Assembly: GCF_019204045.1 (NCBI RefSeq) | Contig: NZ_JAGSPC010000001.1 | Span: 992,001-1,056,000, forward strand | Length of the DNA stretch: 64,000 bases | Direction of reading: 5' to 3' | Origin: Erythrobacter crassostreae | Lineage (GTDB): Bacteria > Pseudomonadota > Alphaproteobacteria > Sphingomonadales > Sphingomonadaceae | Part shown: positions 8,644-17,849 of the stretch, in pieces | Layout of the letters: each line of letters begins with the position of its first letter | How positions within the stretch are numbered: position 1 is the stretch's first letter | The notes under the pieces: generated by a model | Seen by the model: the letters and a program-made list of their open reading frames with translations, nothing else | What the model was told of the DNA's origin: nothing | Database searches by the model: none | Translations under genes and position numbers: made by a program

Positions 8644-9833
8644 GCCTTCGCGGTATCTTGCGGTGCATGCTCCGGCAAGGTGGCTTTCAGCAGGAAGAAC
8701 CCTGCGAGCGCTGCCACAAGCGAGCCGGACAGCACACCAAGTTTAACCGCATCGACCAGCGCCGGATCGGTAAAGGCAAGGTTGCCGATAAACAGGCTCA
8801 TGGTGAAGCCGATCGCTGCGAGCAGCGAGAGCGCGTGAATCTGGCGCCAAGTGACATTCTCGGGGAGCGTCGCGAAGCCCATTTTTACCCCTGCATAAGC
8901 AAAGCCGAAGATACCGATCTGCTTTCCGATCAAGAGACCCAGCGCGATGCCAAGCGGCAGCGGCGCGAGCAGGTCGGCGGGTGAAATCCCCACCAGTGAG
9001 ACGCCGGCATTTGCAAATCCGAAAATCGGAATGATCAGGAACGCAACCCAGCTGTGAAGACCGTGCTCCATTTTCTCCAGCAGACGCTCGCCATTGCGGG
9101 ATACCATCGGCACACAGAACGCTGCGGCTACGCCGGCCAGCGTTGCATGAACGCCTGATTTGAGGACGAATACCCACATCAAGACGGTCAGCAGTATGTA
9201 GGGAATGCGCGATCCGAATTTTGCCCGTCCGCATGCCGCGAGCACGGCAAACGTGATGCCTGCGCCCATAAGCATGTCGAGGTTCAGTTCGCCCGAATAG
9301 AATATCGCGATAATCGTAATCGCTCCGATGTCATCAATGACCGCAACCGCGAGAAGCAGCGCTTTCAGTGCGACTGGCACGCGCGGCCCAAGCAGGGAAA
9401 GGATGCCCAGTGCAAATGCAATGTCGGTCGCGGCTGGAATTGCCCAACCATTGATGCTCTCAGGCGAGTTCCAATTCAAAGCGACAAAGATCAGTGCGGG
9501 GATCGCCATCCCGCCAACTGCGGCCACCAGCGGCAACGAAGCCTTGTTCCAGCTCGACAATTGTCCCTCGAGCACTTCGCGCTTCACTTCGAGGCCGATG
9601 AGGAAGAAGAAAATCGCCATCAGACCGTCATTGATCCACAAAAGCAGCGGCTTATTTATCTCGAACGCGCCGTACGACAAGTTTAGCTTGCTCTCCAGCG
9701 TACCGAAATAACCGGCGGCGAGAGGGCTGTTGGCAATCACCAAAGCCAGCGCCGCAGCAACGATAAGAACTATGCCGCCCGCGCTTTCCTGTTTGAGAAA
9801 ATCTTTGAGCGCTCCGCCCACCCGATCAATCAT
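8640..9833 (-). CDS. nhaA: Na+/H+ antiporter NhaA
   Basis: A 397-residue inner-membrane antiporter that exchanges internal Na+ for external H+, important for pH and salt homeostasis (E. coli NhaA has 388 residues). Recognisable features are the start FLKQESAGGIVLIVAAALAL, the LEVKREVLEGQLS segment, the unwound TM4 region with the AIPAATDIAFALG tract, and AVAVIDDIGAITIIAIFYSG, which carries the paired Asp residues (equivalent to Asp163 and Asp164) that bind Na+/H+. About 11-12 hydrophobic segments are present. The ATG at 9833 is the natural start. A marine or saline lifestyle would fit but is inference. Confidence 0.96.
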   Translation of the reverse strand: MIDRVGGALKDFLKQESAGGIVLIVAAALALVIANSPLAAGYFGTLESKLNLSYGAFEINKPLLLWINDGLMAIFFFLIGLEVKREVLEGQLSSWNKASLPLVAAVGGMAIPALIFVALNWNSPESINGWAIPAATDIAFALGILSLLGPRVPVALKALLLAVAVIDDIGAITIIAIFYSGELNLDMLMGAGITFAVLAACGRAKFGSRIPYILLTVLMWVFVLKSGVHATLAGVAAAFCVPMVSRNGERLLEKMEHGLHSWVAFLIIPIFGFANAGVSLVGISPADLLAPLPLGIALGLLIGKQIGIFGFAYAGVKMGFATLPENVTWRQIHALSLLAAIGFTMSLFIGNLAFTDPALVDAVKLGVLSGSLVAALAGFFLLKATLPEHAPQDTAKA

Positions 9834-10075
9834 GTCCCGTCAATCCTATGCAATAAACCGTGTCTGTTGCAGGGTAGAACGTGCAAACTCTGCATCGGTG
9901 CCCGAAAATCGGCATAAATTGGATGAAATCGTTCGTATTCCGATTGTGGCGGGTCAAAGGCGGGCTCGTTGCGGCTATAAACCTCGACATTGATTGACAA
10001 TTGCGGTGGTGTAGGGGAACGCGCAGAGACATCTGAGCATTTGCTTTCAACGATCCCATTTTTCCGGAGCTTCCC

Positions 10076-10591
10076 TTGTCCCACCCACCGATGGCAGACG
10101 CGGCCCAGCAGGCCGAGTTTCGCGAGCTCATGAGCTTGTTCGCCACAGGCGTGTGCGTGATCGCGTTCAATCGCGAAGAAGGTGATGCGGACGGTGCGGT
10201 ATCCGCGATGACGATCAACTCGCTCGTATCGGTTTCGCTCGATCCGCTCTTGCTCTGTTGGAGCCTGCAAAACTCGGCGAGCCAGTATGATGAATATCAT
10301 GGCGCGGAACGCTTTACTTTCAGCATTCTTGCCGACGGGCAGCAGGCCTTGGCACGGCGCTATGCCGCGCGCGGCGACAGTGCATTGAGCGCAGATGATT
10401 TTGAAAAGACAGCAAATGGCCTGCCGATAATCAAAGGCGCATTGGCCACATTTGAATGCCAGCGTTGGAACCGCTATCCTGCCGGGGATCATACGATGAT
10501 TTTGGGGGAGGTTCAGGCCATGTCGCGAAACGGGGGTAACACGCCCGCGCTCGGCTTTTTCGAAGGGCGCTTTTGCGCGGTCAGCTCGTGA
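10076..10591 (+). CDS. Flavin reductase family protein
   Basis: A 171-residue split-barrel FMN-binding protein of the flavin reductase family, which reduces FMN/FAD with NAD(P)H, often for a partner monooxygenase. Typical motifs are FATGVCVIAFN near residue 23, SAMTINSLVSVSLDPLLLCW (the family 'G.TvnsfsSvSldPplv' motif) near 44-64, and FTFSILADGQQALARRYAAR. The start is TTG at 10076: GGAG at 10066-10069 lies at ideal spacing for it and too far from the next ATG at 10091. The stop overlaps the GTG start of the TetR gene. No monooxygenase partner is adjacent, so the electron acceptor is unknown. Confidence 0.85.
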   Translation: MSHPPMADAAQQAEFRELMSLFATGVCVIAFNREEGDADGAVSAMTINSLVSVSLDPLLLCWSLQNSASQYDEYHGAERFTFSILADGQQALARRYAARGDSALSADDFEKTANGLPIIKGALATFECQRWNRYPAGDHTMILGEVQAMSRNGGNTPALGFFEGRFCAVSS

Positions 10592-11190
10592 GCCGCGAAG
10601 CGCCGGAGGCAACCCGCGAGAAATTGCTGGCGGTCGCGGCAGAGGAATTTGCTGCGCGCGGCTTCTACGGCGCGAGCATTGCGCAGATTGCTGGTCGGCT
10701 TAACTTGTCGAAGCAGGCTTTGTTGTATCACTTCAAACGCAAGGAAGACCTCTATGCCGAGGTGTTCAAACGGATTTCCGAACGTCTGTTAAAAGCGGTG
10801 CAATCAAGCGCTTCACCGGTCGCCCCCGCTGAACAGCAATTTGAAGAAATGATGCTTGGCATTTATGCTGCTGCGCTTGATAATCCGCTCGATACGACGG
10901 TGCTGATGCGCGAATTGCTCGACAATCAGAGAAGCGATGCGCCATCAGAGGAATGGCATCTGAAGAACTTTCTCGATGCTATTGTTGCAAAGCTAGACAA
11001 GATTGAAGGCAAGGCCGCGCTGCCATTTTCTCAAAAGCTGGCAGCGATTTATTCGATCATCTCGTCAATCGAGTACTTTGCAGCGTCAGGGCCGGTGCTC
11101 GAACGCTTTTATGGAGCTGACGAACTGGCAAGAGTTCACGCTGACTATCGCGAGGAATTGCGCGGCCAAATCGCGCGGCTCGTCGCTTAA
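10588..11190 (+). CDS. TetR/AcrR-family transcriptional regulator
   Basis: A 200-residue one-component repressor. The N-terminal helix-turn-helix spans about residues 10-55: AAEEFAARGFYGASIAQIAG, then LNLSKQALLYHFKRKEDLYA, which is a textbook TetR motif. The remainder is the all-helical ligand-binding/dimerisation domain. An upstream in-frame TTG exists at 10573, but GTG at 10588 overlaps the flavin reductase stop (GTGA) and is the better start. Coupling to the flavin reductase suggests autoregulation of that pair; the ligand is unknown. Confidence 0.88.
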   Translation: MSREAPEATREKLLAVAAEEFAARGFYGASIAQIAGRLNLSKQALLYHFKRKEDLYAEVFKRISERLLKAVQSSASPVAPAEQQFEEMMLGIYAAALDNPLDTTVLMRELLDNQRSDAPSEEWHLKNFLDAIVAKLDKIEGKAALPFSQKLAAIYSIISSIEYFAASGPVLERFYGADELARVHADYREELRGQIARLVA

Positions 11191-11209
11191 GCGAAATACG
11201 CCCTGCGAA

Positions 11210-12058
11210 CTATATTTCTGACTTCAGATGCTTGGCGTGCCACGCAACGTGATCGGCCATAAAGGTCGAGATGAAGAAATAGGAATGGTCATAGCCGTCC
11301 TGCATACGAATTTCGGCTGGCATACCCGCATCCTTGCAAGCAGTGATAAGCTGATGCGTTTGAAGTTGCTCTTCGAGGAAATTGTCCGCTGTACCCTGAT
11401 CGACTAGCATGTGCGGATGCCGCGCGCCGTCTTCTATAAGCGCCACTGCATCATATTCGCGCCACGCGGCGCGATCTTCGCCCAGATAACGGGCCAGGGC
11501 TTTTGCACCCCACGGAACTTTGCCCGGCGCGACAATCGGGCTGAATGCGCTAATCGAGGTAAACCGGTCAGAGCCGCGTAAACCGATGGTCAAAGCGCCG
11601 TGGCCGCCCATCGAATGTCCCGTGATCGATTGTCGCTGCATATCGGCAGGAAAACTGGCGGTTATGAGGTCGGGCAGCTCGCGCTCAATATAGCTCCGCA
11701 TGCGGTAATGCTTTGACCATGGCTGCTGCACTGCATCGACATAGAAGCCCGCGCCTTTGCCAAAGTCGTATTCGTCCGAAGTGTCTGGCACACCATCACC
11801 GCGCGGGGATGTATCTGGCGCAATGAAAATGATGCCATGCTCGGCGCAGGCGGCGCGGTATTCGCCCTTTTCCATCACGTTGGCGTGGGTGCAGGTGAGG
11901 CCGGACAAATACCAGAGGACCGGCATCTTCTCGCCGGGTTCGTGGTCAGGTACAAATACGGCAAAAGTCATGTCGGTACCGGTCTCTATCGACGGATGCG
12001 AGTAGACACCCTGAATGCCGCCATGGCTGCGTGTTTCGGAGACAGTTCTGAGCGTCAT
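11210..12058 (-). CDS. fghA: S-formylglutathione hydrolase
   Basis: A 282-residue esterase-D-type serine hydrolase that splits S-formylglutathione into formate and glutathione, the second step of glutathione-dependent formaldehyde detoxification. The nucleophile motif GHSMGGHGALTIGL is at about residues 145-158. SAFSPIVAPGKVPWG is a strong family signature, and the catalytic His is in DGYDHSYFFISTF near the end. The frame is open further upstream to 12115, but ATG at 12058 starts one base after the cupin stop and gives the normal family length and N-terminus (MTLRTVSETRSHGG). It is the last gene of the adhC operon. Confidence 0.95.
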   Translation of the reverse strand: MTLRTVSETRSHGGIQGVYSHPSIETGTDMTFAVFVPDHEPGEKMPVLWYLSGLTCTHANVMEKGEYRAACAEHGIIFIAPDTSPRGDGVPDTSDEYDFGKGAGFYVDAVQQPWSKHYRMRSYIERELPDLITASFPADMQRQSITGHSMGGHGALTIGLRGSDRFTSISAFSPIVAPGKVPWGAKALARYLGEDRAAWREYDAVALIEDGARHPHMLVDQGTADNFLEEQLQTHQLITACKDAGMPAEIRMQDGYDHSYFFISTFMADHVAWHAKHLKSEI

Positions 12059-12059
12059 A

Positions 12060-12431
12060 TCAAACCGCGACAGGCTTGAAAGCGGTGGCTTCATCGCCGG
12101 TATTGGGCGTGCCATCGGCGTCCATCACGAGCAGTTTCGCCTCTCCATTGCGTGCGCAGGGGCGATGTTCGACGCCGCGAGGGACAACGATCATATCGCC
12201 TTGATTTAGGTGCTCGGTGCGATCGCGAAACTCCATCTCAAGTTCGCCTTCGATGACCAGAAACAGCTCGTCCGTATCGGTGTGGTGATGCCAGTGAAAC
12301 TCGCCTTCCACTTTGGCCAGACGCACTTCGTTGCCATTATAGCGAGCGGCGAGCCGCGGTGCCCATTGGTCGGAAAACAGTGCGAATTTCGCGGCTAAGT
12401 CGACCTTTGCGGGGGCCACACTATTGGTCAT
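12060..12431 (-). CDS. Single-domain cupin protein
   Basis: A 123-residue cupin. The two metal-binding motifs are visible: HWHHHTDTDELFLVIEGELE (H-x-H, E) at about residues 46-65 and GVEHRPCAR (H) at about 87-95. Cupins of this size are metal-binding enzymes or sensors. Its place between adhC and fghA, overlapping adhC (TGATG) and one base from fghA, suggests a role in formaldehyde/glutathione-adduct handling, but no such function is established by the sequence. The frame has an upstream TTG at 12434; ATG at 12431 is chosen because of the overlap. Confidence 0.85.
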   Translation of the reverse strand: MTNSVAPAKVDLAAKFALFSDQWAPRLAARYNGNEVRLAKVEGEFHWHHHTDTDELFLVIEGELEMEFRDRTEHLNQGDMIVVPRGVEHRPCARNGEAKLLVMDADGTPNTGDEATAFKPVAV

Positions 12432-13537
12432 CAAAATACCACGACACTGCGGATGCTCTCGCCGGAATGCATCAGGTCGAACCCCTTGTTGATTTCCTCC
12501 AGCGTGAGTTTGTGCGTGATCATCGGATCGATCTCGATCTTGCCGTTCATATACCAGTCGACAATCTTGGGCACATCCGTCCGCCCCTTGGCTCCGCCAA
12601 AGGCTGTGCCGCGCCAGTTGCGTCCGGTGACCAGTTGGAACGGGCGCGTCGCAATTTCCTTACCGGCTTCGGCGACGCCGATGATGATCGAAGTGCCCCA
12701 GCCTTTGTGACAACACTCAAGCGCGTCGCGCATCACATCGGTGTTACCGGTGCAGTCGAAGGAGTAGTCCGCGCCGCCATCGAGCAGTTCGACCAAATGT
12801 TCGACCACATTCGAGGTCTCTTTCGGATTTACGAAGTCGGTCATCCCGAACTTCTCGCCCCAATCGCGCTTCGCCGGGTTGAGGTCCACACCAACAATCC
12901 GGTCTGCACCGGCCATCTTCGCGCCTTGGATCACATTGAGGCCGATACCGCCAAGCCCGAAGACGACGACATTGTCACCCGGCTCAACCTTCGCTGTGTT
13001 GGTGACCGCGCCAACGCCGGTAGTAACCCCGCACCCGACGTAACAGGCGCTTTCAAACGGAGCATCGGTCCGGATCTTGGCGACGGCAATTTCCGGTAGA
13101 ACGGTGAAGTTCGAGAAGGTCGAACAGCCCATGTAGTGATAGATGGTTTCGCCCTTGTAAGAGAAGCGAGAGGTCCCGTCCGGCATTAACCCCTGACCCT
13201 GTGTGGCACGGATTGCGCTGCACAGATTGGTTTTTCCGCTGAGGCACATCTTACATTGGCGGCATTCCGGCGTGTACAGCGGAATGACGTGATCGCCAGG
13301 CACCACAGATGTTACGCCCGCGCCCACTTCGCGCACGACACCGGCACCTTCATGGCCGAGCACACTCGGGAACAGGCCTTCGCTGTCGAGGCCGTCGAGG
13401 GTGTAGGCATCGGTGTGGCAGATACCCGTCGCCATGATCTCGACCAACACTTCGCCGGCCTTGGGCCCTTCCAGATCGAGCTCTACAATTTCGAGCGGTT
13501 TCTTGGCTTCAAAAGCAACGGCGGCGCGGGTTTTCAT
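12431..13537 (-). CDS. adhC: S-(hydroxymethyl)glutathione dehydrogenase (class III alcohol dehydrogenase)
   Basis: A 368-residue zinc-dependent dehydrogenase that oxidises S-hydroxymethylglutathione (formaldehyde bound to glutathione) to S-formylglutathione with NAD+. Catalytic zinc ligands are Cys in [11 protein letters not shown], His in GHEGAGVV and the later Cys in [11 protein letters not shown]. The structural zinc site [16 protein letters not shown] is intact. The Rossmann glycine motif is [14 protein letters not shown]. It is the first gene of the operon adhC-cupin-fghA transcribed leftward, a complete two-enzyme formaldehyde pathway. Confidence 0.96.
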   Translation of the reverse strand: MKTRAAVAFEAKKPLEIVELDLEGPKAGEVLVEIMATGICHTDAYTLDGLDSEGLFPSVLGHEGAGVVREVGAGVTSVVPGDHVIPLYTPECRQCKMCLSGKTNLCSAIRATQGQGLMPDGTSRFSYKGETIYHYMGCSTFSNFTVLPEIAVAKIRTDAPFESACYVGCGVTTGVGAVTNTAKVEPGDNVVVFGLGGIGLNVIQGAKMAGADRIVGVDLNPAKRDWGEKFGMTDFVNPKETSNVVEHLVELLDGGADYSFDCTGNTDVMRDALECCHKGWGTSIIIGVAEAGKEIATRPFQLVTGRNWRGTAFGGAKGRTDVPKIVDWYMNGKIEIDPMITHKLTLEEINKGFDLMHSGESIRSVVVF

Positions 13538-13635
13538 CAGGCGGGTTCCTCTCGCGATTCTAAACTATGCTGCGGGCCATAGCACGCGATGCATATTTCG
13601 GGAGAGTGTAAGAATGCTTCGCCGGATGGGAAAAT

Positions 13636-13722
13636 TGGTGCGGTCGAGAAGACTCGAACTTCCACGGGCGTTAGCCCACAACGACCTCAACGTTGCGCGT
13701 CTACCAGTTCCGCCACGACCGC
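13636..13722 (-). tRNA. tRNA-Leu (anticodon GAG)
   Basis: The reverse strand folds as a class II tRNA of 87 bases including an encoded CCA (TGG on the plus strand at 13636-13638). The acceptor stem is GCGGTCG/CGACCGC, the D-loop region carries GGTAGAC, the anticodon arm is CAACG-TTGAGGT-CGTTG giving GAG, a long variable arm follows, and the T-arm has GTTCGAGTC. It reads CUU/CUC leucine codons. It stands alone between adhC and the zinc-ribbon gene. Confidence 0.95.
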
Positions 13723-13831
13723 ACACAGTCAGCAGGGGCGAGCTTTGTCGCCCCGCTTGGTAGGAGCGCGCCACTAGCAAGGGGCATGGTCCGGTGCAAG
13801 CGCTTTGAGCGCTCTGCGCAAATAATGATGA

Positions 13832-14761
13832 TCAGGAGGGCGACCAGCCGATTTCGGCTTCTGTCGCAGAGGCAGGAATATCGGCAATCGCCTCGGTGAC
13901 ATTCAGGCTTTCACCCGGTGCAAGCTCGCGCTTTGAAGGGACAATCTGCCAATTGCCAACATTGCGGTCTCGTTCGTCACGGAACACGACCAGAAGGATC
14001 GGGACCTCCACGGATTCGCGCCCAGAGTTGCTGATCGTGCCGCGCACACGGAATATCTCTTCGCCAGTCTCCAGCGTTTCGGTACGCTGCTGGTCAGCGG
14101 GGAAATCCAGAACAAGGCTTGGCTCGCCAATACCGAAGGTCGGGCGCTGCACAGGGAACCAGTCCGGCAGCCCGTAATAATTCACCGCAACGACGGTGCC
14201 TGTTGCCATCACGGCAAAAGCCGCGGCGGCAATCGTCCACATTTTAAGCGGATTACGACGGGCGCGGAACGGCGGGACATAGTCGAACTGTGATGGCTCA
14301 TCATCATACTCGCCATCGTCAAAGGCCTCATCCGGCACGCCCTGATCCGCCAGCGGGTCTGCATCGCAATCGAAGGCACTCGAAACTGGAGGCTCCGACA
14401 GCTTTGGTTCTGGAGCAGAAGGCGTTTCAGTCGCAGTCGCTGCCGCCGTCGCAGCCACGGTTGCTCCGGTAGCGGCTGCTTCGCCGCGATCTTCGGTCCG
14501 CCAATGATTGATTGATGGCCCTGCATTACCGTCTTTTGAACTGTCCGATGCGCTTGCCGCGTCAGTCGAAGGTGCGGCAGGCGCTGGAGCCAGTTTGGCT
14601 TTTTCGTCTTCTACCGGGATCGGCCGCGTCAAATCGAGTGGCTCTGGATCCTGAAACCAGCTGTGCTTGCATTTGGCGCAGCGCACAGTGCGACCTTCAG
14701 CGCCGATTGCGGTGTCGGGCACGACATAGCGGGTCGAGCAAGCGGGGCATGAAATGATCAT
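13832..14761 (-). CDS. MJ0042-type zinc-ribbon membrane protein
   Basis: A 309-residue protein that starts with a zinc ribbon ([10 protein letters not shown] at residue 4 and [11 protein letters not shown] near 26, two CxxC knuckles). An acidic, Ala/Pro/Ser-rich linker of about 130 residues follows, then one membrane segment ([20 protein letters not shown]) and a C-terminal domain with [20 protein letters not shown] resembling the DUF3426 type. Function is unknown; such proteins are common next to ftsE in sphingomonads. The long upstream extension of the frame is ignored because ATG at 14761 puts the zinc ribbon at the N-terminus as in homologues. It is divergent from ftsE with a 166-base gap. 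Confidence 0.8.
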   Translation of the reverse strand: MIISCPACSTRYVVPDTAIGAEGRTVRCAKCKHSWFQDPEPLDLTRPIPVEDEKAKLAPAPAAPSTDAASASDSSKDGNAGPSINHWRTEDRGEAAATGATVAATAAATATETPSAPEPKLSEPPVSSAFDCDADPLADQGVPDEAFDDGEYDDEPSQFDYVPPFRARRNPLKMWTIAAAAFAVMATGTVVAVNYYGLPDWFPVQRPTFGIGEPSLVLDFPADQQRTETLETGEEIFRVRGTISNSGRESVEVPILLVVFRDERDRNVGNWQIVPSKRELAPGESLNVTEAIADIPASATEAEIGWSPS

Positions 14762-14927
14762 TGTGACAATTGCATTAAGGATGGCGGGTAAGGGCACAAG
14801 AGTGTGCGGGCTGGAACGGCAAAAATGCGCCCCTTTTTCCACACTGCAGAGCTTGAAAAGCGCTTTGGGCGTTGAAATCGGTCGATGCATGCTTTCCCGC
14901 AGCGAGAGCCACTGATAAGCCGACCCC

Positions 14928-15665
14928 ATGAACGACCGCCCGAGTGAGATCGTGAAATTCGACAATGTCGGGCTGCGCTATGGCACCGATCCCGAAGTGT
15001 TGAGCGATCTCAGCTTCACGCTCTATCCTGGCAGTTTCTATTTCCTCACCGGAGCCAGCGGCGCTGGCAAAACGAGCCTTTTGAAGCTGCTCTATCTGGC
15101 GCAGCGGCCCTCGCGTGGGGCGATCCGAATGTTCGGCAAGGACATGATTACCTTGCCGCGCGAACGATTGCCGGATTTCCGCCGCCGACTTGGCGTGGTG
15201 TTTCAGAATTTCAGGTTGGTCCAGCATCTCTCTGCATTCGACAATGTGGCGCTCCCGCTTCGGCTGGCCGGCACGAGTGAGACCAAGGTGATCAAAGCGG
15301 TCTCCGACATGCTCGAATGGGTTGGCTTGTCCCACCGTGCGCAGGCGATACCCGCGACAATGTCGGGCGGTGAGCAACAACGTGTCGCCATCGCGCGCGC
15401 CGTGATCGCTCGCCCGCAAATGCTGATCGCTGATGAACCGACCGGCAACGTCGATCCCGATATGGCGCTGAAACTGCTGCGGCTGTTTGAAGCGCTTAAC
15501 AATCGAGTGGGGACGACAGTGGTGGTCGCGACCCACGATGTGCATTTGCTGAAGAAAGTGCCAGATTCGCTGATTATGCGGCTGAACAAGGGCCGGCTGT
15601 CAGACCCGACCGGCGCTTTGAAATTCCCGCCAAGGCCCGAGAACAAGCAGAAGGGCGGGCTATGA
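14928..15665 (+). CDS. ftsE: Cell division ATP-binding protein FtsE
   Basis: A 245-residue ABC ATPase that, with FtsX, sits at the divisome and drives activation of periplasmic murein hydrolases. Walker A is [12 protein letters not shown] at about residue 43, the Q-loop is in [20 protein letters not shown], the ABC signature is [16 protein letters not shown], Walker B is [12 protein letters not shown], and the switch His is in [10 protein letters not shown]. It overlaps ftsX by four bases (ATGA). The FtsE-specific start [20 protein letters not shown] supports FtsE rather than a generic transporter ATPase. Confidence 0.95.
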   Translation: MNDRPSEIVKFDNVGLRYGTDPEVLSDLSFTLYPGSFYFLTGASGAGKTSLLKLLYLAQRPSRGAIRMFGKDMITLPRERLPDFRRRLGVVFQNFRLVQHLSAFDNVALPLRLAGTSETKVIKAVSDMLEWVGLSHRAQAIPATMSGGEQQRVAIARAVIARPQMLIADEPTGNVDPDMALKLLRLFEALNNRVGTTVVVATHDVHLLKKVPDSLIMRLNKGRLSDPTGALKFPPRPENKQKGGL

Positions 15666-16618
15666 GCACGCCTCCGCTACCTGACGCACCAACTCCGGAG
15701 GCCTCCAAGCCTGCCGAGCGAGCTGACTATCCGAAGATGCGCGGCGGATTGGCCGCACGTTTGCTTCCGCAAACGAAGTTTGGCGGGCCGATCCCGTGGG
15801 TGATCGCCATCCTGATTGCTCTGGTTGTGATCGCCGCAGCAGGTGGTTTGTCGCTGCGCAATCTGGCCGAAAATGCGCGGGCTGACCTTTCCGGTGCAGT
15901 GACCGTACAGATTATCGAGGCGGACGCAGAACAGCGCGATGCAAAGGCGGTTAGCGCAGCCGGTATTCTTGCGGATCAACCATTGGTAACATCGGTGCGG
16001 ATCGTGCCGGAGGAAGAGCTGAATGCGTTGCTTGAACCTTGGCTTGGCGCCGCGGCAGGCAGCGATGATGTTCCTGTCCCGGCTCTGATCGATGTCGAGT
16101 TAAGCCGCAATGCTTCGGCAAGCGAGGTTGCAGGCTTACAATCTGCTTTGGACGCAGCCGTTGCAGGCGCGCGGGTTGATGCTCAATCCGATTGGCTCAA
16201 GCCTGTCTATGATGCGCTGGCGGCGCTGCAATATCTGGCTCTTGCCTTGATTACCCTTGTCGCATTCGCAACCGGTGCGGCGGTTTGGTTGGCTGCGCGC
16301 AGTGCGTTTTCCAATCACAGCGAAACGGTTGAAGTGATTCACCTGCTTGGCGGCACAGACGCGCAGGTTACGCGTATCTTCCAGCGATCGGTTGTGCGCG
16401 ATGCGGCGTTTGGGTCGATTGTTGGCTTGATCTTCGGCCTTGCTGCGGTCTGGTTGCTCGGCCAGCAATTCGCCGCTTTGGATAGCGGTATGGTCGGCGG
16501 CGGCGGGCTGGGATGGACCGATTGGCTCATAATTGCTGCAATCCCTGTCGCTGGCGTGTTGCTTGCGCTGCTTACAGCGCGTGTGACCATTAAGGTTGCT
16601 CTCAGGTCGATGCTGTAA
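15662..16618 (+). CDS. ftsX: Cell division permease FtsX
   Basis: A 318-residue membrane partner of FtsE with four membrane segments: one near residue 47-68 (WVIAILIALVVIAAAGG), then a periplasmic loop of about 100 residues, and three more between about 190 and 310. The region HSETVEVIHLLGGTDAQVTRI between TM2 and TM3 is the conserved FtsX cytoplasmic coupling segment. The Pro-rich N-terminal tail is typical of alphaproteobacteria. The stop overlaps the next start (TAATG), so the operon continues into ydcF and plsC. Confidence 0.93.
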   Translation: MSTPPLPDAPTPEASKPAERADYPKMRGGLAARLLPQTKFGGPIPWVIAILIALVVIAAAGGLSLRNLAENARADLSGAVTVQIIEADAEQRDAKAVSAAGILADQPLVTSVRIVPEEELNALLEPWLGAAAGSDDVPVPALIDVELSRNASASEVAGLQSALDAAVAGARVDAQSDWLKPVYDALAALQYLALALITLVAFATGAAVWLAARSAFSNHSETVEVIHLLGGTDAQVTRIFQRSVVRDAAFGSIVGLIFGLAAVWLLGQQFAALDSGMVGGGGLGWTDWLIIAAIPVAGVLLALLTARVTIKVALRSML

Positions 16619-17160
16619 TGTTCGGCTCGATGTTGAAACGTTTCATCTCCGCTGTTGTACTTGCTTGGGCTGTCGGCTTTCTATGGTTTGTCGTCGCACT
16701 ACCTCAGCCCGTGGATGGCCTTGAAACCGACGCAGTTGTTGTCCCGACCGGCGGGGAAGGGCGTATTGCCCAAGGTCTTGCGGTGATGGATGCGGGCCTT
16801 GCCAAAACTATGCTGGTAAGCGGTGTCGATCGCGAAGTGAAACCGGCTGAATTCGTGGCGCAGTTCGATGTTGATGAAGAGATGCTCGAATGCTGCATCA
16901 CGTTGGGATTTGCTGCGGTGGATACGCGCGGCAATGCATCAGAAATTGCGCAATGGGTCGATGACAACGAGGTTACGTCGATCCGGTTGGTCACAACCGA
17001 TTGGCACATGCGCCGTGCAGCCGGAGAATTGTCGCGTAAACTGCCGGATGGCGTAAAGGTTATCCGCGATGCGGTTCCGTCCGAGCCCAGCTTTGGATCG
17101 CTGTTTCTGGAATATCACAAGCTGCTTGCAAGCTGGACGTCAGGCCTGATCGGTCTCTAA
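16618..17160 (+). CDS. YdcF family (DUF218) membrane-anchored protein
   Basis: A 180-residue DUF218/YdcF protein. A membrane anchor lies at residues 9-30 (ISAVVLAWAVGFLWFVVALP). The DUF218 core follows: AVVVPTGGEGRIAQGLAVMD at about 40-60, TMLVSGVDREV, then VRLVTTDWHMRRA-like sequence (IRLVTTDWHMRRAAGEL) near 122-138, which is the family's conserved 'vTs.yHm.Ra' motif. Members such as SanA and ElyC act in envelope integrity and lipid-carrier handling. It is coupled by TAATG overlaps to ftsX and plsC. Confidence 0.85.
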   Translation: MFGSMLKRFISAVVLAWAVGFLWFVVALPQPVDGLETDAVVVPTGGEGRIAQGLAVMDAGLAKTMLVSGVDREVKPAEFVAQFDVDEEMLECCITLGFAAVDTRGNASEIAQWVDDNEVTSIRLVTTDWHMRRAAGELSRKLPDGVKVIRDAVPSEPSFGSLFLEYHKLLASWTSGLIGL

Positions 17161-17849
17161 TGGCCCACATTGTGGCGATTCTACGCAGTCTCTTGTTCTA
17201 CCCCGTCTTTTACGGATTTTCGGCCCTGCTTGTGGTCGCATCGGTGCTCGCCATACCATTTGGGCGCAATCGCTTGCGCGATGTCGTGGCGACGTGGGGT
17301 GCGCTGCATTATTGGTGCGTGACCAACATTTTGGGCATTGCGGTCGTGCAAGAAGGCGTGATCCCGGATGAGCCAGTGCTTATTCTGGTCAAACATGAGA
17401 GTTATTTCGAAGCGATTGATATACCGCGCCTGTTCGCGTTTCCGGCGGTTTTCGCCAAGAAAGAACTGTTCGCGATCCCCGGCTGGGGGTTTTCGGCGAA
17501 GTTCTATGGCCTAATTCCGGTCGCCCGCGACGGCGGAGCAAAGTCTCTTCGAACGATGATTTCAACGGCCCGCGAGCGGATCGAGGCCAAACGTCCATTG
17601 GTGCTGTTTCCAGAAGGTACACGCGTTGCGCATGGCGCCAGTCCGCCGCTGCAATCGGGTTTTGCGGGTATTTATAAGCTGCTAAAACTGCCAGTTGTGC
17701 CGGTCGCAGTGAACAGCGGGCCGCTTTATAACCGGATCATCAAACAGCCCGGAACGATCACTTACCGTGTAGGGGAAATGATACCTGCCGGACTGAAACG
17801 TGATGAGGTCGAAGCGCGCGCTCACGCGGCGCTCAATGCGCTGAATTAA
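17160..17849 (+). CDS. plsC: 1-acyl-sn-glycerol-3-phosphate acyltransferase (PlsC family)
   Basis: A 229-residue membrane-bound acyltransferase that adds the second acyl chain in phosphatidic acid synthesis. An N-terminal membrane segment (residues 6-30) precedes the catalytic motif KHESYFEAID (HX4E variant of HX4D), then GLIPVARDGGAKSLR, the substrate motif LFPEGTRVA, and VPVAVNSG. It overlaps the ydcF stop (TAATG) and converges with tyrA so tightly that the two stop codons share the tetramer TTAA (17846-17849). Confidence 0.9.
   Translation: MAHIVAILRSLLFYPVFYGFSALLVVASVLAIPFGRNRLRDVVATWGALHYWCVTNILGIAVVQEGVIPDEPVLILVKHESYFEAIDIPRLFAFPAVFAKKELFAIPGWGFSAKFYGLIPVARDGGAKSLRTMISTARERIEAKRPLVLFPEGTRVAHGASPPLQSGFAGIYKLLKLPVVPVAVNSGPLYNRIIKQPGTITYRVGEMIPAGLKRDEVEARAHAALNALN

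Noticed and set aside
9830..10612. A long minus-strand open frame of 260 codons opposite the flavin reductase
   Set aside because: It is the antisense of a clear enzyme gene, has no ribosome site, and its translation is rich in Cys/Arg/His without family resemblance; such long antisense frames arise at this base composition.
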